Below the pieces are notes generated by a model. That model was not told where the DNA came from. It saw only the letters and a program-made list of their open reading frames with translations, and did no database searches. Source: Pseudomonas agarici (GTDB lineage Bacteria > Pseudomonadota > Gammaproteobacteria > Pseudomonadales > Pseudomonadaceae). From it: a stretch of 64,000 bases of DNA. This document shows positions 47,211 through 56,451 of the stretch, piece after piece. Each line of letters starts with the position of its first letter. The stretch's first letter is position 1. Location: positions 62,001 through 126,000 of the forward strand of contig NZ_FOAR01000001.1 in NCBI RefSeq assembly GCF_900109755.1. The letters run 5' to 3'. The position numbers were made by a program, and so were the translations under genes.

Positions 47211-48410
47211 ATGCCGCTCACCGCCAAACCCCTCTCCGGCCTGAAAGTCATCGAACTCGGAACCCTGATCGCCGGCCCTTTCGCCTCGCGGATCTGCGCC
47301 GAATTCGGGGCCGAGGTGATCAAGGTCGAATCGCCGGACGGCGGCGACCCGCTGCGCAAATGGCGCAAGCTGTACGAAGGCACATCGCTGTGGTGGTTTG
47401 TCCAAGCCCGTAACAAGAAATCCCTGACGCTGAACCTGAAAAACCCGGACGGCCTGGCGATTCTCAAGCAGTTGCTCGGCGACGCCGACATCCTCATCGA
47501 GAACTTTCGCCCCGGCGTCCTGGAAAAACTCGGACTGGGCTGGGAAACCCTGCAGGCGCTGAACCCAAAGCTGGTCATGGTGCGCCTGTCCGGATTCGGC
47601 CAGAGCGGACCGATGAAGGACCAGCCGGGGTTTGGCGCGGTGGGCGAGTCCATGGGCGGGTTGCGCTATATCACCGGTTTCGAAGACCGTCCGCCAGTGC
47701 GTACCGGGATTTCCATCGGCGATTCGATTGCCGCACTGTGGGGCGTGATTGGCGCCCTGATGGCACTGCGTCATCGCGAGGTCAATGGCGGTCAGGGGCA
47801 GGTGGTGGATGTCGCGCTATATGAAGCCATCTTCGCGATGATGGAAAGCATGGTGCCGGAGTTCGATGTGTTCGGTTTCATCCGCGAACGCACCGGCAAT
47901 ATCATGCCCGGCATCACCCCTTCGTCGATCCACACCACAGCCGATGGTCGACACGTGCAGATCGGCGCCAATGGCGATGCGATCTTCAAGCGCTTGATGC
48001 GGGCCATCGGCCATGAGGACCTGGCGAACGACCCGCTGTTGGCCAGTAACGACGGACGCGACAGCCGGCGTGACGAGATCTATGGAGTGATCGAGCGCTG
48101 GGTCAACTCATTGCCCCTGGATACGGTGATCGCCACCCTGAATGAAGCCGAGGTTCCCGCCAGTCGCATCTACAGCGCCGAAGACATGTTCAGCGATCCG
48201 CAATTCCTCGCTCGCGAGATGTTCTTGCAAGCCAAGCTGCCTGACGGCAAGGACTTCAAAATGCCCGGCATCGTGCCAAAACTCTCAGAAACACCGGGCT
48301 CCAGCGAATGGGTCGGCCCACAGTTGGGCGAACACAACGGCGAGGTGCTTGGCAGCCTCGGTTATGACAAGGCACAAATTGCCCGACTACGCGAAAGTGG
48401 TGCCATTTAA
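47211..48410 (+). CDS. class III CoA-transferase (CaiB/BaiF family)
   Basis: A 399 aa enzyme that moves CoA between carboxylic acids. Signatures are LKVIELGTLIAGPFASRICA, GAEVIKVESPDGGDPLR, ILIENFRPGVLEKLGL, VMVRLSGFGQSGP and RTGISIGDSIAALWG, which holds the conserved catalytic Asp (GDS). The substrate pair is not predictable; no neighbouring acyl-CoA gene gives a clue. It is divergent from yaeQ, with 139 bases between. Confidence 0.92.
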   Translation: MPLTAKPLSGLKVIELGTLIAGPFASRICAEFGAEVIKVESPDGGDPLRKWRKLYEGTSLWWFVQARNKKSLTLNLKNPDGLAILKQLLGDADILIENFRPGVLEKLGLGWETLQALNPKLVMVRLSGFGQSGPMKDQPGFGAVGESMGGLRYITGFEDRPPVRTGISIGDSIAALWGVIGALMALRHREVNGGQGQVVDVALYEAIFAMMESMVPEFDVFGFIRERTGNIMPGITPSSIHTTADGRHVQIGANGDAIFKRLMRAIGHEDLANDPLLASNDGRDSRRDEIYGVIERWVNSLPLDTVIATLNEAEVPASRIYSAEDMFSDPQFLAREMFLQAKLPDGKDFKMPGIVPKLSETPGSSEWVGPQLGEHNGEVLGSLGYDKAQIARLRESGAI

Positions 48411-48502
48411 CCCCCCGGGCCTAAGCAGGACAAATACCGGGAAAACGCCAAGGAATTTTTCCTCGCCCCCGATGAACAGTGACAAATTCCAGGCAAAAAG
48501 AA

Positions 48503-48534
48503 ACCCCGAGAAGTGGGGAGACGACTCGGGGTTA
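48503..48534 (-). terminator. terminator of the DUF3509 gene
   Basis: AACCCCGAG (48503-48511) and CTCGGGGTT (48526-48534) form a 9-base perfect stem with a 14-base loop. On the minus strand it is followed by TCTTTTTGCC. It also lies 92 bases after the CoA-transferase stop and could end that transcript. No gene is seen elsewhere in 48411-48644. Confidence 0.7.
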
Positions 48535-48644
48535 AACGTGGCCTACAAAGACCAGTACGGCAAGCCACAAGTATCGGAGCACAATGCCTGCTCTTGCCGT
48601 TCTGGATATGACACGCCCCTGGAAGGGAAGGTTCAAAAAAATCT

Positions 48645-48947
48645 CTATCGGCTGGCGGCTCGGAACATTCGGTGTTCGGTGGCGTTGCGCCAGGCGGCAA
48701 GCATACAGGGCTCCAGGCGCCCCTCGACGATTCGCAGATCACGATGCAAACCATCGACCACGTCCGTCAGCAGACGCTTGTCCGTCAGTTGCGCCTGATT
48801 GACCCTACGCTCCAGCAGAATCAGGCCAGTGACGCCTTTCACACTCACCACGCACTCCCCATGTCCACCTGATGGCGTTAGGGTAACGGCATACGGACTC
48901 AATGCCTCATTGAGCAACAAGCTGATACTTTCCATCTCGATCATCAC
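48645..48947 (-). CDS. DUF3509 domain-containing protein
   Basis: A 100 aa protein of the DUF3509 family, which is largely limited to Pseudomonas. Family features are MESISLLLNEALSPYAVTL, PSGGHGECVVSVKG and VVDGLHRDLRIVEGRLEP. Function is unknown. Three in-frame ATGs at the start make the N-terminus uncertain: 48947, 48944 or 48935 (the last giving MESISL). It is divergent from the NarL-type regulator gene at 49292. Confidence 0.85.
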   Translation of the reverse strand: MMIEMESISLLLNEALSPYAVTLTPSGGHGECVVSVKGVTGLILLERRVNQAQLTDKRLLTDVVDGLHRDLRIVEGRLEPCMLAAWRNATEHRMFRAASR

Positions 48948-49291
48948 TCAGTAGTCAAAAACCGCAAAGTCGAAAACAAAGGTGCCTGGAGTCAATGACC
49001 GCCAGTCAGAGAGGAAAGTTCGTTGGCCCCGGCAGGGCCTTACGAGCTAATCGACGTCTATCGAGGATGAACGAGAAAGATGACAGAAAAAAAACGGCCA
49101 GGGCCGCCACTGGCTAGAATCAGCTCACAAGTGGCCTGTACGGTTAGTTGGTTAGCTCAAGCTCTCAGGCCACTAACCTTTCAGTCTTTTACTACAGGTT
49201 GCGTCGACTTCGCTCACAGACATGAGCCCAGGCATCTGGTTTGTTGCTCTGCTTTCGTGCGCATCATCATCGCGCTTACTGGAGACCCATC
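48948..49291 (+). promoter_or_regulatory. 344-base divergent intergenic region upstream of the NarL-type regulator
   Basis: It holds no gene. CTGGCTAGAATCAG near 49112 offers a TAGAAT -10 box without a good -35. Small inverted repeats GCCAG...CTGGC (near 49100) and GGTTAG...CTAACC (near 49152-49180) could be operator or leader structures. These are weak calls. Confidence 0.3.
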
Positions 49292-49954
49292 TTGAATTCA
49301 TCCGCACGCACGCCGCTACGGATTGTCCTGGCGGATGATCACCCGATTTTCCTGATTGGCATGCGGGCCGTACTGGAGCGCGATCCAGGCTTGAGCGTGG
49401 TCGGTGAAGCCAGCACCCCGCAGGCACTCTTCGACCTGCTGGACCAGTGCCCGTGCGACATGCTGATCACCGACTTCATGATGCCGACGGCGGATCAGAA
49501 CGACGGTCTGCGAATGATCGAGACTCTGGTCCGGCACTACCCGGCCCCACTGATCCTGGTAGTCACCATGCTCAACAATGCCGGTCTGTTCCGCTACATC
49601 CTGGACCTGGGGGTCCTGGGGTTGTTGAGCAAGGCCAGCCTGGCGGCCGAGTTGCCTTTGGCGATCGGTCATGTGCGACAACGCAAGACGTTCCTCGCCC
49701 AATCGGTACGTCAGACCCTGGCGCAGGCTGGGGAAACCGCCACGCTTCGACTGGGCGATCAGGAGCAGCTTTCACCGCGGGAACTGGAAGTCACCCGCCT
49801 GCTGGCGGCAGGTCGAACGGTGGGCGAGATTGCGGCCCGGCTGTGTCGCAGCAAACAGACCGTCAGCGCCCAAAAAGTCAGTGCCATGCGCAAGCTCGGC
49901 CTGTCCAATGATGCCGCCTTGTTTCTCTACCTGCAGGAACACGGGCTGTCCTGA
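49292..49954 (+). CDS. NarL/LuxR-type response regulator of a Roc/Bvg-like system
   Basis: A 220 aa DNA-binding response regulator. The receiver domain has LADDHP, the phospho-acceptor Asp 61 in LITDFMMP, and a Lys in LLSKAS. The C-terminal LuxR helix-turn-helix is LSPRELEVTRLLAAGRTVGE...LCRSKQTVSAQKVSAMRKL. The best start is TTG at 49292, with GGAG eight bases upstream; the ATG at 49241 has no ribosome-binding site and adds a non-family sequence. It stops six bases before the convergent REC-EAL gene. With that gene and the sensor it matches RocA1 in P. aeruginosa and BvgA in Bordetella. Confidence 0.88.
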   Translation: MNSSARTPLRIVLADDHPIFLIGMRAVLERDPGLSVVGEASTPQALFDLLDQCPCDMLITDFMMPTADQNDGLRMIETLVRHYPAPLILVVTMLNNAGLFRYILDLGVLGLLSKASLAAELPLAIGHVRQRKTFLAQSVRQTLAQAGETATLRLGDQEQLSPRELEVTRLLAAGRTVGEIAARLCRSKQTVSAQKVSAMRKLGLSNDAALFLYLQEHGLS

Positions 49955-49960
49955 TCATCG

Positions 49961-51199
49961 TCAGCCAGGTTGTTGTTCATGCTCCGCGACACTCACGCGA
50001 CCGGCGATGCTCAACCACGGCAGCAGCTCGACACGGCTCATGGGCGCGGCAATGAATCGCCCTTGGACAAGCAGATCGCCCAATTCTTGAATCAATCGAT
50101 ACTCCTGATCGGTTTCGATCCCAGTGATCACCACCCGCAGGTTCATGCCCTTGGCCATGCTCAGGATTCCCGCGACAATCGAGCGCTTGCGCGAATCCTC
50201 GGCCATGCCGGTGACTAACTGCGGGGCGATCTTCAACTCCGAAAAAGGCAGTTCGAGCAGTCTCTGCAAGCCGGCGCCGGCAACGCCAAAATTGCCGATC
50301 GACAGTTGGCAACCTAGCATCCGTAGGCGCAACATGCCTTCAAGCTGGGCCGCTTCGGTGTGGCGTTCCCCGTTGTCGACCACCTCCAGCGTCAGCCATT
50401 GAGCGGGCAGGTGAAAACCTCCCAATAGTTCGTTCAAGCGCTCGGCGAAGTCCGCTTGTTGGACCATCAGCCCTGGAATATTCACCGCCACCGGCAAATA
50501 CTCGCCCGTGCCCAGGTGCACTTCGACCGATAACCGGACGGCCTGTTCGAGCATCTGCCAAACCAAGGTCTGCCAGAGCCCCGCATACTCGAGCACTGGC
50601 ATAAAGGCAGCAGGCAACAATATGCCCTGTTCTGGATGCTGCCAGCGAGCCAGCGCCTCGACGCCGTGCACCAGGCCGTCACACGTCACCTTGGGTTGAA
50701 AGTAGGCGCGGCAGTAATGCCGGATGGCCTGGGACCCGGCTCCCGCTTGAAGGTCATGCAACGAGAGTAATTCATGGACCTGAGCCAACGGCAACTCAGG
50801 GCGCCGTCGGCCGAAGCGTTGCTGGTAGGTCGCCAGCAACTCACCCAGGATCGCTGCCGATGCCGGCTTCAGCAGGCAACCCAGTACATGCAACCCCTGC
50901 TGCCGAGCAACGCATACCGCACCCTCGCGCACCTCCTGGTCGAGACTGCTGAGGATAATCAGAGCCTGGGCCTCGCGCGCTTGCGCCAGGTGCCGGATCA
51001 GTTGCAGGCCGTCACCGTCCTCCAGGGAGAGATCGCAGAGGGCAATATCGACCGGTCCGCGATTGGCCAGGGACTGACGGGCACTCTCGACGTTTTCAGC
51101 CGTCAGCACATCGAAGACACCGTTGGCATTGAGCATCTGGTGCAACGCCATCAGTTGAAAGGGGTTGTCTTCAAGAACCAGGATCTTGAGCGCGCGCAT
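49961..51199 (-). CDS. REC-EAL protein (RocR-like) with degenerate EAL active site
   Basis: A 412 aa response regulator with a receiver domain (LEDNPFQ; phospho-acceptor Asp 56 in LCDLSLEDGDG; Lys 111) and an EAL domain. Retained EAL residues are Glu 181 (GVEALARW), Asn 240, Glu 272, Lys 323 and Gln 379. However, the Asp pair of DDFG is Gly 302-Asn 303 (SIGNFG), KID is KIA, and the catalytic Glu of AEGVE is Thr 359 (ITGIE). c-di-GMP hydrolysis is therefore unlikely. It may antagonise the NarL-type regulator by competing for the sensor's phosphotransfer domain, as proposed for RocR. GGAG precedes the ATG. It lies 88 bases after the sensor gene. Confidence 0.9.
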   Translation of the reverse strand: MRALKILVLEDNPFQLMALHQMLNANGVFDVLTAENVESARQSLANRGPVDIALCDLSLEDGDGLQLIRHLAQAREAQALIILSSLDQEVREGAVCVARQQGLHVLGCLLKPASAAILGELLATYQQRFGRRRPELPLAQVHELLSLHDLQAGAGSQAIRHYCRAYFQPKVTCDGLVHGVEALARWQHPEQGILLPAAFMPVLEYAGLWQTLVWQMLEQAVRLSVEVHLGTGEYLPVAVNIPGLMVQQADFAERLNELLGGFHLPAQWLTLEVVDNGERHTEAAQLEGMLRLRMLGCQLSIGNFGVAGAGLQRLLELPFSELKIAPQLVTGMAEDSRKRSIVAGILSMAKGMNLRVVITGIETDQEYRLIQELGDLLVQGRFIAAPMSRVELLPWLSIAGRVSVAEHEQQPG

Positions 51200-51287
51200 C
51201 GATGATCTCCGCAGGTTGAAGCGATCGTTATCCGCATGGGGCTGTCCACCTTAACCAGGGAAGACAGCGTTACCCATAGGACAAGTC

Positions 51288-54200
51288 CTAAAATATCGCT
51301 CCTTGCTGCAGACTCGGTTCAATGTCGCCGATGACTTGATCGATCGCCGCCTTGAGTACCCGCCAATCAGGTTGCAGTCGCTCGGTCGCCTGCAGGCGCA
51401 GGCAACTTTCCATATCGACACAGGCCCGTGCCAGGGCAATTGCATCGACAAGGGAGGCAATACCCTTGAGGCGATGCACGGACATCGCCACGCCTTCCCA
51501 ATCAGTGCGACTTACCGTGGTTTCCAGCTCGCTACGCTCCTCCCGCAGGTTCTTCCAGAGCTCCAGCAGCATGCGCTGAAGCACTTCGGTATCGGCAAGC
51601 GTCATGTTGCGCAGCGTCTGGATATTGAAGGATTTTTCCCTCGGCGCAATATCCGCCAGCAGGCGAGCCAGGTCCGCGAGGACAACGGGCTTGACCAACA
51701 GGTCGTTCATGCCGGCCTGCAGGCAGCGTCGACGTTCATCGCTCATGGCGTTGGCCGTGCACCCGACAATCAGGCACGCCGGGCGCTGCTCCTCGGTCTC
51801 CATCCGGCGCAGCGCCTCAGCCAATTCATAGCCTGTCATGCCGGGCATATTGCAGTCGCTGATCACCAGGTCGAAGTGCCCACTCTGCCACGCCTGCAGC
51901 GCTGCTTGCGCCGTCTGGAACGATTCGACACGCTGACCGAGTACGCCGAGCTGCTGATGCAACACTAGGCGATTGGCGGAAAGGTCATCGACGATCATGA
52001 CGTTCAAGGACGGCAGCTCGGCTCCGCCATTGTTCAGCGGTATCGATACCGGTGCCGAGCAGCGGGCCTCGCGCCTGAGCGGCAGCTCCAGGCGCACCTG
52101 GGTACCTTGTCCCACATGACTTTGCAGCTCGATGCTACCGCCCATCAGCTCCACCAGTTGCTTGCAGATACTCAAGCCCAGGCCCGTTCCGCGATATTGC
52201 TCAGCGGTTTCGTCGCGGACCTGCGCGAAGGGTGTGAACAGCCTCTCCTGTTGCTCCGGGCCGATACCCTTGCCACTGTCTTCGATAGCGATACAGAGAC
52301 GGTCGATTTCCGCCAACTGCGAAAGCTGGACAACTCGAACGCGAACGAACCCCTCGTGCGTAAACTTCAGGGCATTACCGATCAGGTTGTGCAGTACTTG
52401 GCGCAAGCGCAGCGGGTCGAGCCGATGGTCGTCCACGAACAAGGCGTCGATCTCCAGGCTCAGCTCGATCCCCTTTTCTCTCGCCTGGGCCTCGAACAAG
52501 CGCACGACGCCTTCGAGGAAATGCTTCAAATCGGTGGGTTGCAGGTCCAGACACATGCGTCCGGCCTCTATTTTTGCCAGGTCGAGGCTGTCTCCGATCA
52601 GCACCGTCAGATCCCGCGCCGATTGATAGGCTACCTGTAAACCCGGCGAGAATGCCTCTCCCCTGGCCCGCGCCTGCTCACGCTCCACTTCGAGCAAGCC
52701 GATGATTGCGCCCATGGGCGTGCGAATTTCATGACTCATGGTTGCCAGGAAGGCACTCTTGGCCTGGCTGGCCTGCTCGGCCTGCCGACGGGCCTCCGTC
52801 AGTTGTGCCTCGAGTCGTTTTCTTTCGGTAATATCGATCCATCCGCCCAACAGCCCCTGCAACTGTGCTCCGGCCGAGTAGAAGGGCACCATCCATTGAT
52901 AGACATCGATACTGCCATTGAGAAACTCAAGCCGCAGATCCTTGAAGACGGGTTGCTGCTCCTCCAGCAACTGCATGAACTCATCATGCAGTTGCCGGGC
53001 GATCTCCTGCGACAGCAGGCCGGTTTCGGTAACGCGCCGCCCTTGCACCTGCTCCAGTGTTGTCGACAGGCTCTGCTCGTAACTGCGATTGCAGGTGATC
53101 AGCCGTCCCTGCAGGTCACGCACGAAAATGGGATTGGGGATGCCGTCCAGCAGCGCCCGCTGGAAGGCCAATCGATCATTGAGTTCCCGCTCGGCCTGGC
53201 GTCGCTGGCGAATTTGGATATTCAGGCGACGGTTCCAGGCGAGGGAGACGCCCCCTAGCAGCAACAGGGCTCCGGTCAGTCCGTAGACCCAGCGTGGCAC
53301 CCGCTTCCACACCGACGGCGGCGGCGCCACGGGCACCGCGCCGAGCCATTTGATCCGCAACGCCCGCAGCTCCGCGACGGGAAATGCCTCCAACGACTTG
53401 TTAAGAATGCTGAGCAACTCGGGAGAAGTCTTGACCACCGAGAAACTGTCGGCCGACCAAAGCCCTTCCACGCTACGTCCGACCTTCAGCCTACCAGGTG
53501 GATACAAGTAAGCCCGGGCGTCACTCTGGATGGTCGCGGCGGCCTCGCCATTCTCCACCATGGCCCTGGCTTCCTCGGGAGTCCCGACGCTGCGCACCAC
53601 GATATCCGGGTGCTCACGGCGAATCATCGCTTGCAGCGCATGCCCTTCGGGTAACGCTAGAACACGCCCGGACAGTTGCTTGAACGAGCCGAGCGGGGAG
53701 TCGTGGACCGGTACGACAAACACCCAGGAACTGCCGCCGAAGGCATAGGTAAAATTCAGAAACGTCTTGCGCTCGGGACTCTCCGCCAGCGAGCCGTTCA
53801 TCAAGGCCTTGCCTGCCTTGAGCATGCCAATGGTCTGCATCGTGGAGAAACTTTCCTCGAAGGCGAACTGCAGTCCGGTCATGCGCGAGATACGCGCCAG
53901 CAGGTCGACATTGAAACCCACCCAGCGGTTATGGCCATCCTTGTAGATATGTGGCGGATACTGCTGAGAGGCGACCACCACCCGTGGATGCTTGTCGATC
54001 CAGGCAAGCTCCGTGGGGGTCAGGTTCACCCGTGGCTGGGTGATATCCGAGCCAAAGCCGGTGGTCCAGCGCGCCAGGATCTCCCGCCGGGTAGCTTCGT
54101 CGATACTGTCCAGCGCGCGCTGGATCAAGCCGCTGAGCAGCGGCTGCGACTTGCGCGAGGCGAAGGCGAATCCGATGGGAGGCAGCGCACTCTGTCCACG

Positions 54201-54896
54201 GATCTGCAAACCCATGTAAGGCCGTATGGTCTTGTGGGCCCGGACAATCACTTCATTGCCGATAAAGGCGTCGACCTCCCCCTGGGCCAATGCCTCCAAT
54301 GCACTGTAGAGGGTGGGCGCGAGGATGATCTTGCTCTCGGGATAGGTGGCATGCACCACCTGCGCGTCGGCATAACCTTCCAGCAAGACCACCTTACGGT
54401 CCTTGAGGTCATCCAGGTCGAGGGTTTCATCGCGACTGACGATCACCGACCGGTCGGGCATGTAGTCGCTGGAGAACACCAGTTCGGGCACTCCTCGCTC
54501 GAATCCGTTGGCACTGGTGAGGAAATCGATCTGCCCGTCACGCAGCGCTTCCACCGCCTGGTCGCGCTCGGCAAAGCCGATGACCTCCACCGCCACCCCG
54601 AGCCGATCCCGGATCAGTCCCACATAGTCGGCGCTGATACCCTGGTAGCGATTGCGATCGTTGGTAATATCCACCGGCTCGTAGTCGGCCACAGAAATAC
54701 CCACCCGCAACGTGCGATCGGCTCCCAGCCAACGTTGTTCGTCCGCACTCAGGGGCAACCGGTCGAGTTCGACAAACGATGCAGGCAGGCTAAATAGCAG
54801 GCCCTGGGCCGCCATCGACCGGCCCGGCAGGCTTGCAAACAGCGCCAATAGCAGCCACACCAGAGTGGAATGTAGCGATCTCCCCTGAAACACCAT
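51288..54896 (-). CDS. unorthodox sensor kinase with two periplasmic binding domains (RocS1/BvgS-like)
   Basis: A 1202 aa inner-membrane sensor. A signal/anchor (STLVWLLLALFASLPGRSMA) leads to two SBP_bac_3 (Venus flytrap) domains at about 60-290 (LRVGISVADYEPVDI) and 305-540 (VVVASQQYPPHIYKDG). A membrane helix (about 555-577, VYGLTGALLLLGGVSLAW), a PAS domain (about 600-700), a histidine kinase with His 722 (MSHEIRTPMGAIIG) and an ATPase (GTGLGLSICKQLV) follow. A receiver with Asp 1014 (VISDCNMPGMTG) and an Hpt domain with His 1141 (SVHRLKGIAS) end the protein. The start at 54896 has GGGAGCAGG upstream. Confidence 0.92.
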   Translation of the reverse strand: MVFQGRSLHSTLVWLLLALFASLPGRSMAAQGLLFSLPASFVELDRLPLSADEQRWLGADRTLRVGISVADYEPVDITNDRNRYQGISADYVGLIRDRLGVAVEVIGFAERDQAVEALRDGQIDFLTSANGFERGVPELVFSSDYMPDRSVIVSRDETLDLDDLKDRKVVLLEGYADAQVVHATYPESKIILAPTLYSALEALAQGEVDAFIGNEVIVRAHKTIRPYMGLQIRGQSALPPIGFAFASRKSQPLLSGLIQRALDSIDEATRREILARWTTGFGSDITQPRVNLTPTELAWIDKHPRVVVASQQYPPHIYKDGHNRWVGFNVDLLARISRMTGLQFAFEESFSTMQTIGMLKAGKALMNGSLAESPERKTFLNFTYAFGGSSWVFVVPVHDSPLGSFKQLSGRVLALPEGHALQAMIRREHPDIVVRSVGTPEEARAMVENGEAAATIQSDARAYLYPPGRLKVGRSVEGLWSADSFSVVKTSPELLSILNKSLEAFPVAELRALRIKWLGAVPVAPPPSVWKRVPRWVYGLTGALLLLGGVSLAWNRRLNIQIRQRRQAERELNDRLAFQRALLDGIPNPIFVRDLQGRLITCNRSYEQSLSTTLEQVQGRRVTETGLLSQEIARQLHDEFMQLLEEQQPVFKDLRLEFLNGSIDVYQWMVPFYSAGAQLQGLLGGWIDITERKRLEAQLTEARRQAEQASQAKSAFLATMSHEIRTPMGAIIGLLEVEREQARARGEAFSPGLQVAYQSARDLTVLIGDSLDLAKIEAGRMCLDLQPTDLKHFLEGVVRLFEAQAREKGIELSLEIDALFVDDHRLDPLRLRQVLHNLIGNALKFTHEGFVRVRVVQLSQLAEIDRLCIAIEDSGKGIGPEQQERLFTPFAQVRDETAEQYRGTGLGLSICKQLVELMGGSIELQSHVGQGTQVRLELPLRREARCSAPVSIPLNNGGAELPSLNVMIVDDLSANRLVLHQQLGVLGQRVESFQTAQAALQAWQSGHFDLVISDCNMPGMTGYELAEALRRMETEEQRPACLIVGCTANAMSDERRRCLQAGMNDLLVKPVVLADLARLLADIAPREKSFNIQTLRNMTLADTEVLQRMLLELWKNLREERSELETTVSRTDWEGVAMSVHRLKGIASLVDAIALARACVDMESCLRLQATERLQPDWRVLKAAIDQVIGDIEPSLQQGAIF

Positions 54897-54966
54897 GACG
54901 AAGTACCTGCTCCCTTTTTTGGAACATGAAAAAACCAGGCGCAAGTTTGGCACGCAAAAACGATAA

Positions 54967-54986
54967 AGCCCGCCAAGGGGCGGGCT
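54967..54986 (-). terminator. thrC terminator
   Basis: AGCCCGCC (54967-54974) and GGCGGGCT (54979-54986) form an 8-base stem with a 4-base loop. On the minus strand it follows the thrC stop by 24 bases and continues TTATCGTTTTT. It separates the hom-thrC transcript from the sensor gene. Confidence 0.8.
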
Positions 54987-55010
54987 CTAAAGTGTGACCT
55001 TTCTAGTCGG

Positions 55011-56420
55011 TCAGAGCGGCTTGCCGCGGTTGCCATGCTGGCTGACAAAGGCCTGGACAGCTTTCAGGTCGTTGGCCAGGACCGTGCAACGCTCATCTCT
55101 TTCAAACAAATCGGAAAGATGTGCCGGCAGCTCAAGATCTTTTCCTACACCAGCTTTCTCCACTGCTTCAGGGAATTTGACCGGATGCGCCGTGCCCAGG
55201 ATCACCATCGGAATATCCAGGCTACGGCGGCACTCACGGGCGGCCTTGACACCGATGGCGGTATGCGGATCGAGCACCTCGCCGGTCTGGGCGAAGACTT
55301 GGGCGATGGTCTCGCAAGTCTGCGTGTCATCCACGGCCAGGGAGTCGAACAGCTTGCGCGCCTCGCTCCAGCGATCCTGGTCGACGCTGAAACCGCTGCC
55401 TTGCTTGAAGGTCTCCATCAGGCCTGCGATAGCCGCGCCATTGCGACCGTGCAGGTCAAACAGCAGGCGTTCGAAGTTCGACGAGACCATGATGTCCATG
55501 GACGGCGACAAGGTAGCGTGCAGGGTTTCCTTGACGTACTGATTGCCGCTCATGAAACGGTGCAAGATATCGTTGCGGTTGGTAGCGACAATCAGTTGGC
55601 TGATCGGCAGCCCCATGTTGCGCGCCAGGTAGCCGGCGAAAATGTCGCCAAAGTTACCGGTCGGCACCGAGAACGCCACCGAACGGGCTGGGCCACCCAA
55701 TTGCAGGGACGCGTGGAAGTAGTAGACGATCTGGGCCATGATCCGCGCCCAGTTGATCGAATTCACTGCGACCAGGCGCGTGCCCTTGAGGAAGCTCTGG
55801 TCGGCGAAGCTGTTCTTGACCATTTCCTGGCAGTCATCGAAGTTGCCTTCGATAGCGATGTTGTGAATGTTGTCGCCGAACAGGGTGGTCATCTGCCGCC
55901 GCTGCACCTCGGACACCCGGTTGTGCGGATGAAGGATGAAGATGTCGACATTCTCGCAGTGCTTGCAGCCTTCGATGGCAGCCGAGCCGGTATCGCCGGA
56001 GGTGGCGCCGACGATCACCACGCGCTCGCCGCGCTTTTTCAGCACATAGTCGAGCAGGCGACCGAGCAGTTGCAGAGCGAAGTCCTTGAAGGCCAGGGTC
56101 GGGCCGTGGAACAGCTCGAGCACCCATTCGTTGCCATTGAGCTGGCGCAGCGGCGCGACCGCGTTATGGGCAAAGACGCTGTAGGTTTCCTCAAGGATTT
56201 TCTTGAAGTCGGCGTCCGGGATGCTCCCGGTGACGAACGGGCGCATGACTCGAAACGCCAGCTCGTGGTACGGCAGGCCAGCCCAGGAAGCGATTTCTTC
56301 TTGGGTGAAACGGGGCAGGTTTTCCGGCACGTACAGGCCACCGTCACTGGCTAGGCCAGCCAGCAGCACGTCTTCGAAATTCAGGGCCGGTGCCTGGCCA
56401 CGGGTACTGATGTAACGCAT
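55011..56420 (-). CDS. thrC: threonine synthase
   Basis: PLP enzyme that makes threonine from O-phosphohomoserine (469 aa, the long bacterial/fungal class). It opens MRYISTRGQAPALNFEDVLL, the PLP Lys is in GPTLAFKDFALQLLG, and VGATSGDTGSAAIEGC forms the phosphate loop. The ATG at 56420 is the family start. hom lies 31 bases upstream on the same strand, so they form an operon. Confidence 0.96.
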   Translation of the reverse strand: MRYISTRGQAPALNFEDVLLAGLASDGGLYVPENLPRFTQEEIASWAGLPYHELAFRVMRPFVTGSIPDADFKKILEETYSVFAHNAVAPLRQLNGNEWVLELFHGPTLAFKDFALQLLGRLLDYVLKKRGERVVIVGATSGDTGSAAIEGCKHCENVDIFILHPHNRVSEVQRRQMTTLFGDNIHNIAIEGNFDDCQEMVKNSFADQSFLKGTRLVAVNSINWARIMAQIVYYFHASLQLGGPARSVAFSVPTGNFGDIFAGYLARNMGLPISQLIVATNRNDILHRFMSGNQYVKETLHATLSPSMDIMVSSNFERLLFDLHGRNGAAIAGLMETFKQGSGFSVDQDRWSEARKLFDSLAVDDTQTCETIAQVFAQTGEVLDPHTAIGVKAARECRRSLDIPMVILGTAHPVKFPEAVEKAGVGKDLELPAHLSDLFERDERCTVLANDLKAVQAFVSQHGNRGKPL

Positions 56421-56451
56421 GAACAATTCCTCTCCAATCGGCAGCGCCGGC

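Noticed and set aside
48407..48798. Overlapping frames on both strands after the CoA-transferase gene
   Set aside because: They cross the terminator hairpin and the DUF3509 gene and show no conserved motif.
49140..49190. tRNA-like string GGTTAGCTCAAGC
   Set aside because: No acceptor stem, anticodon arm or T-loop (GTTCGAATC) at the right distance; only the D-loop-like word matches.
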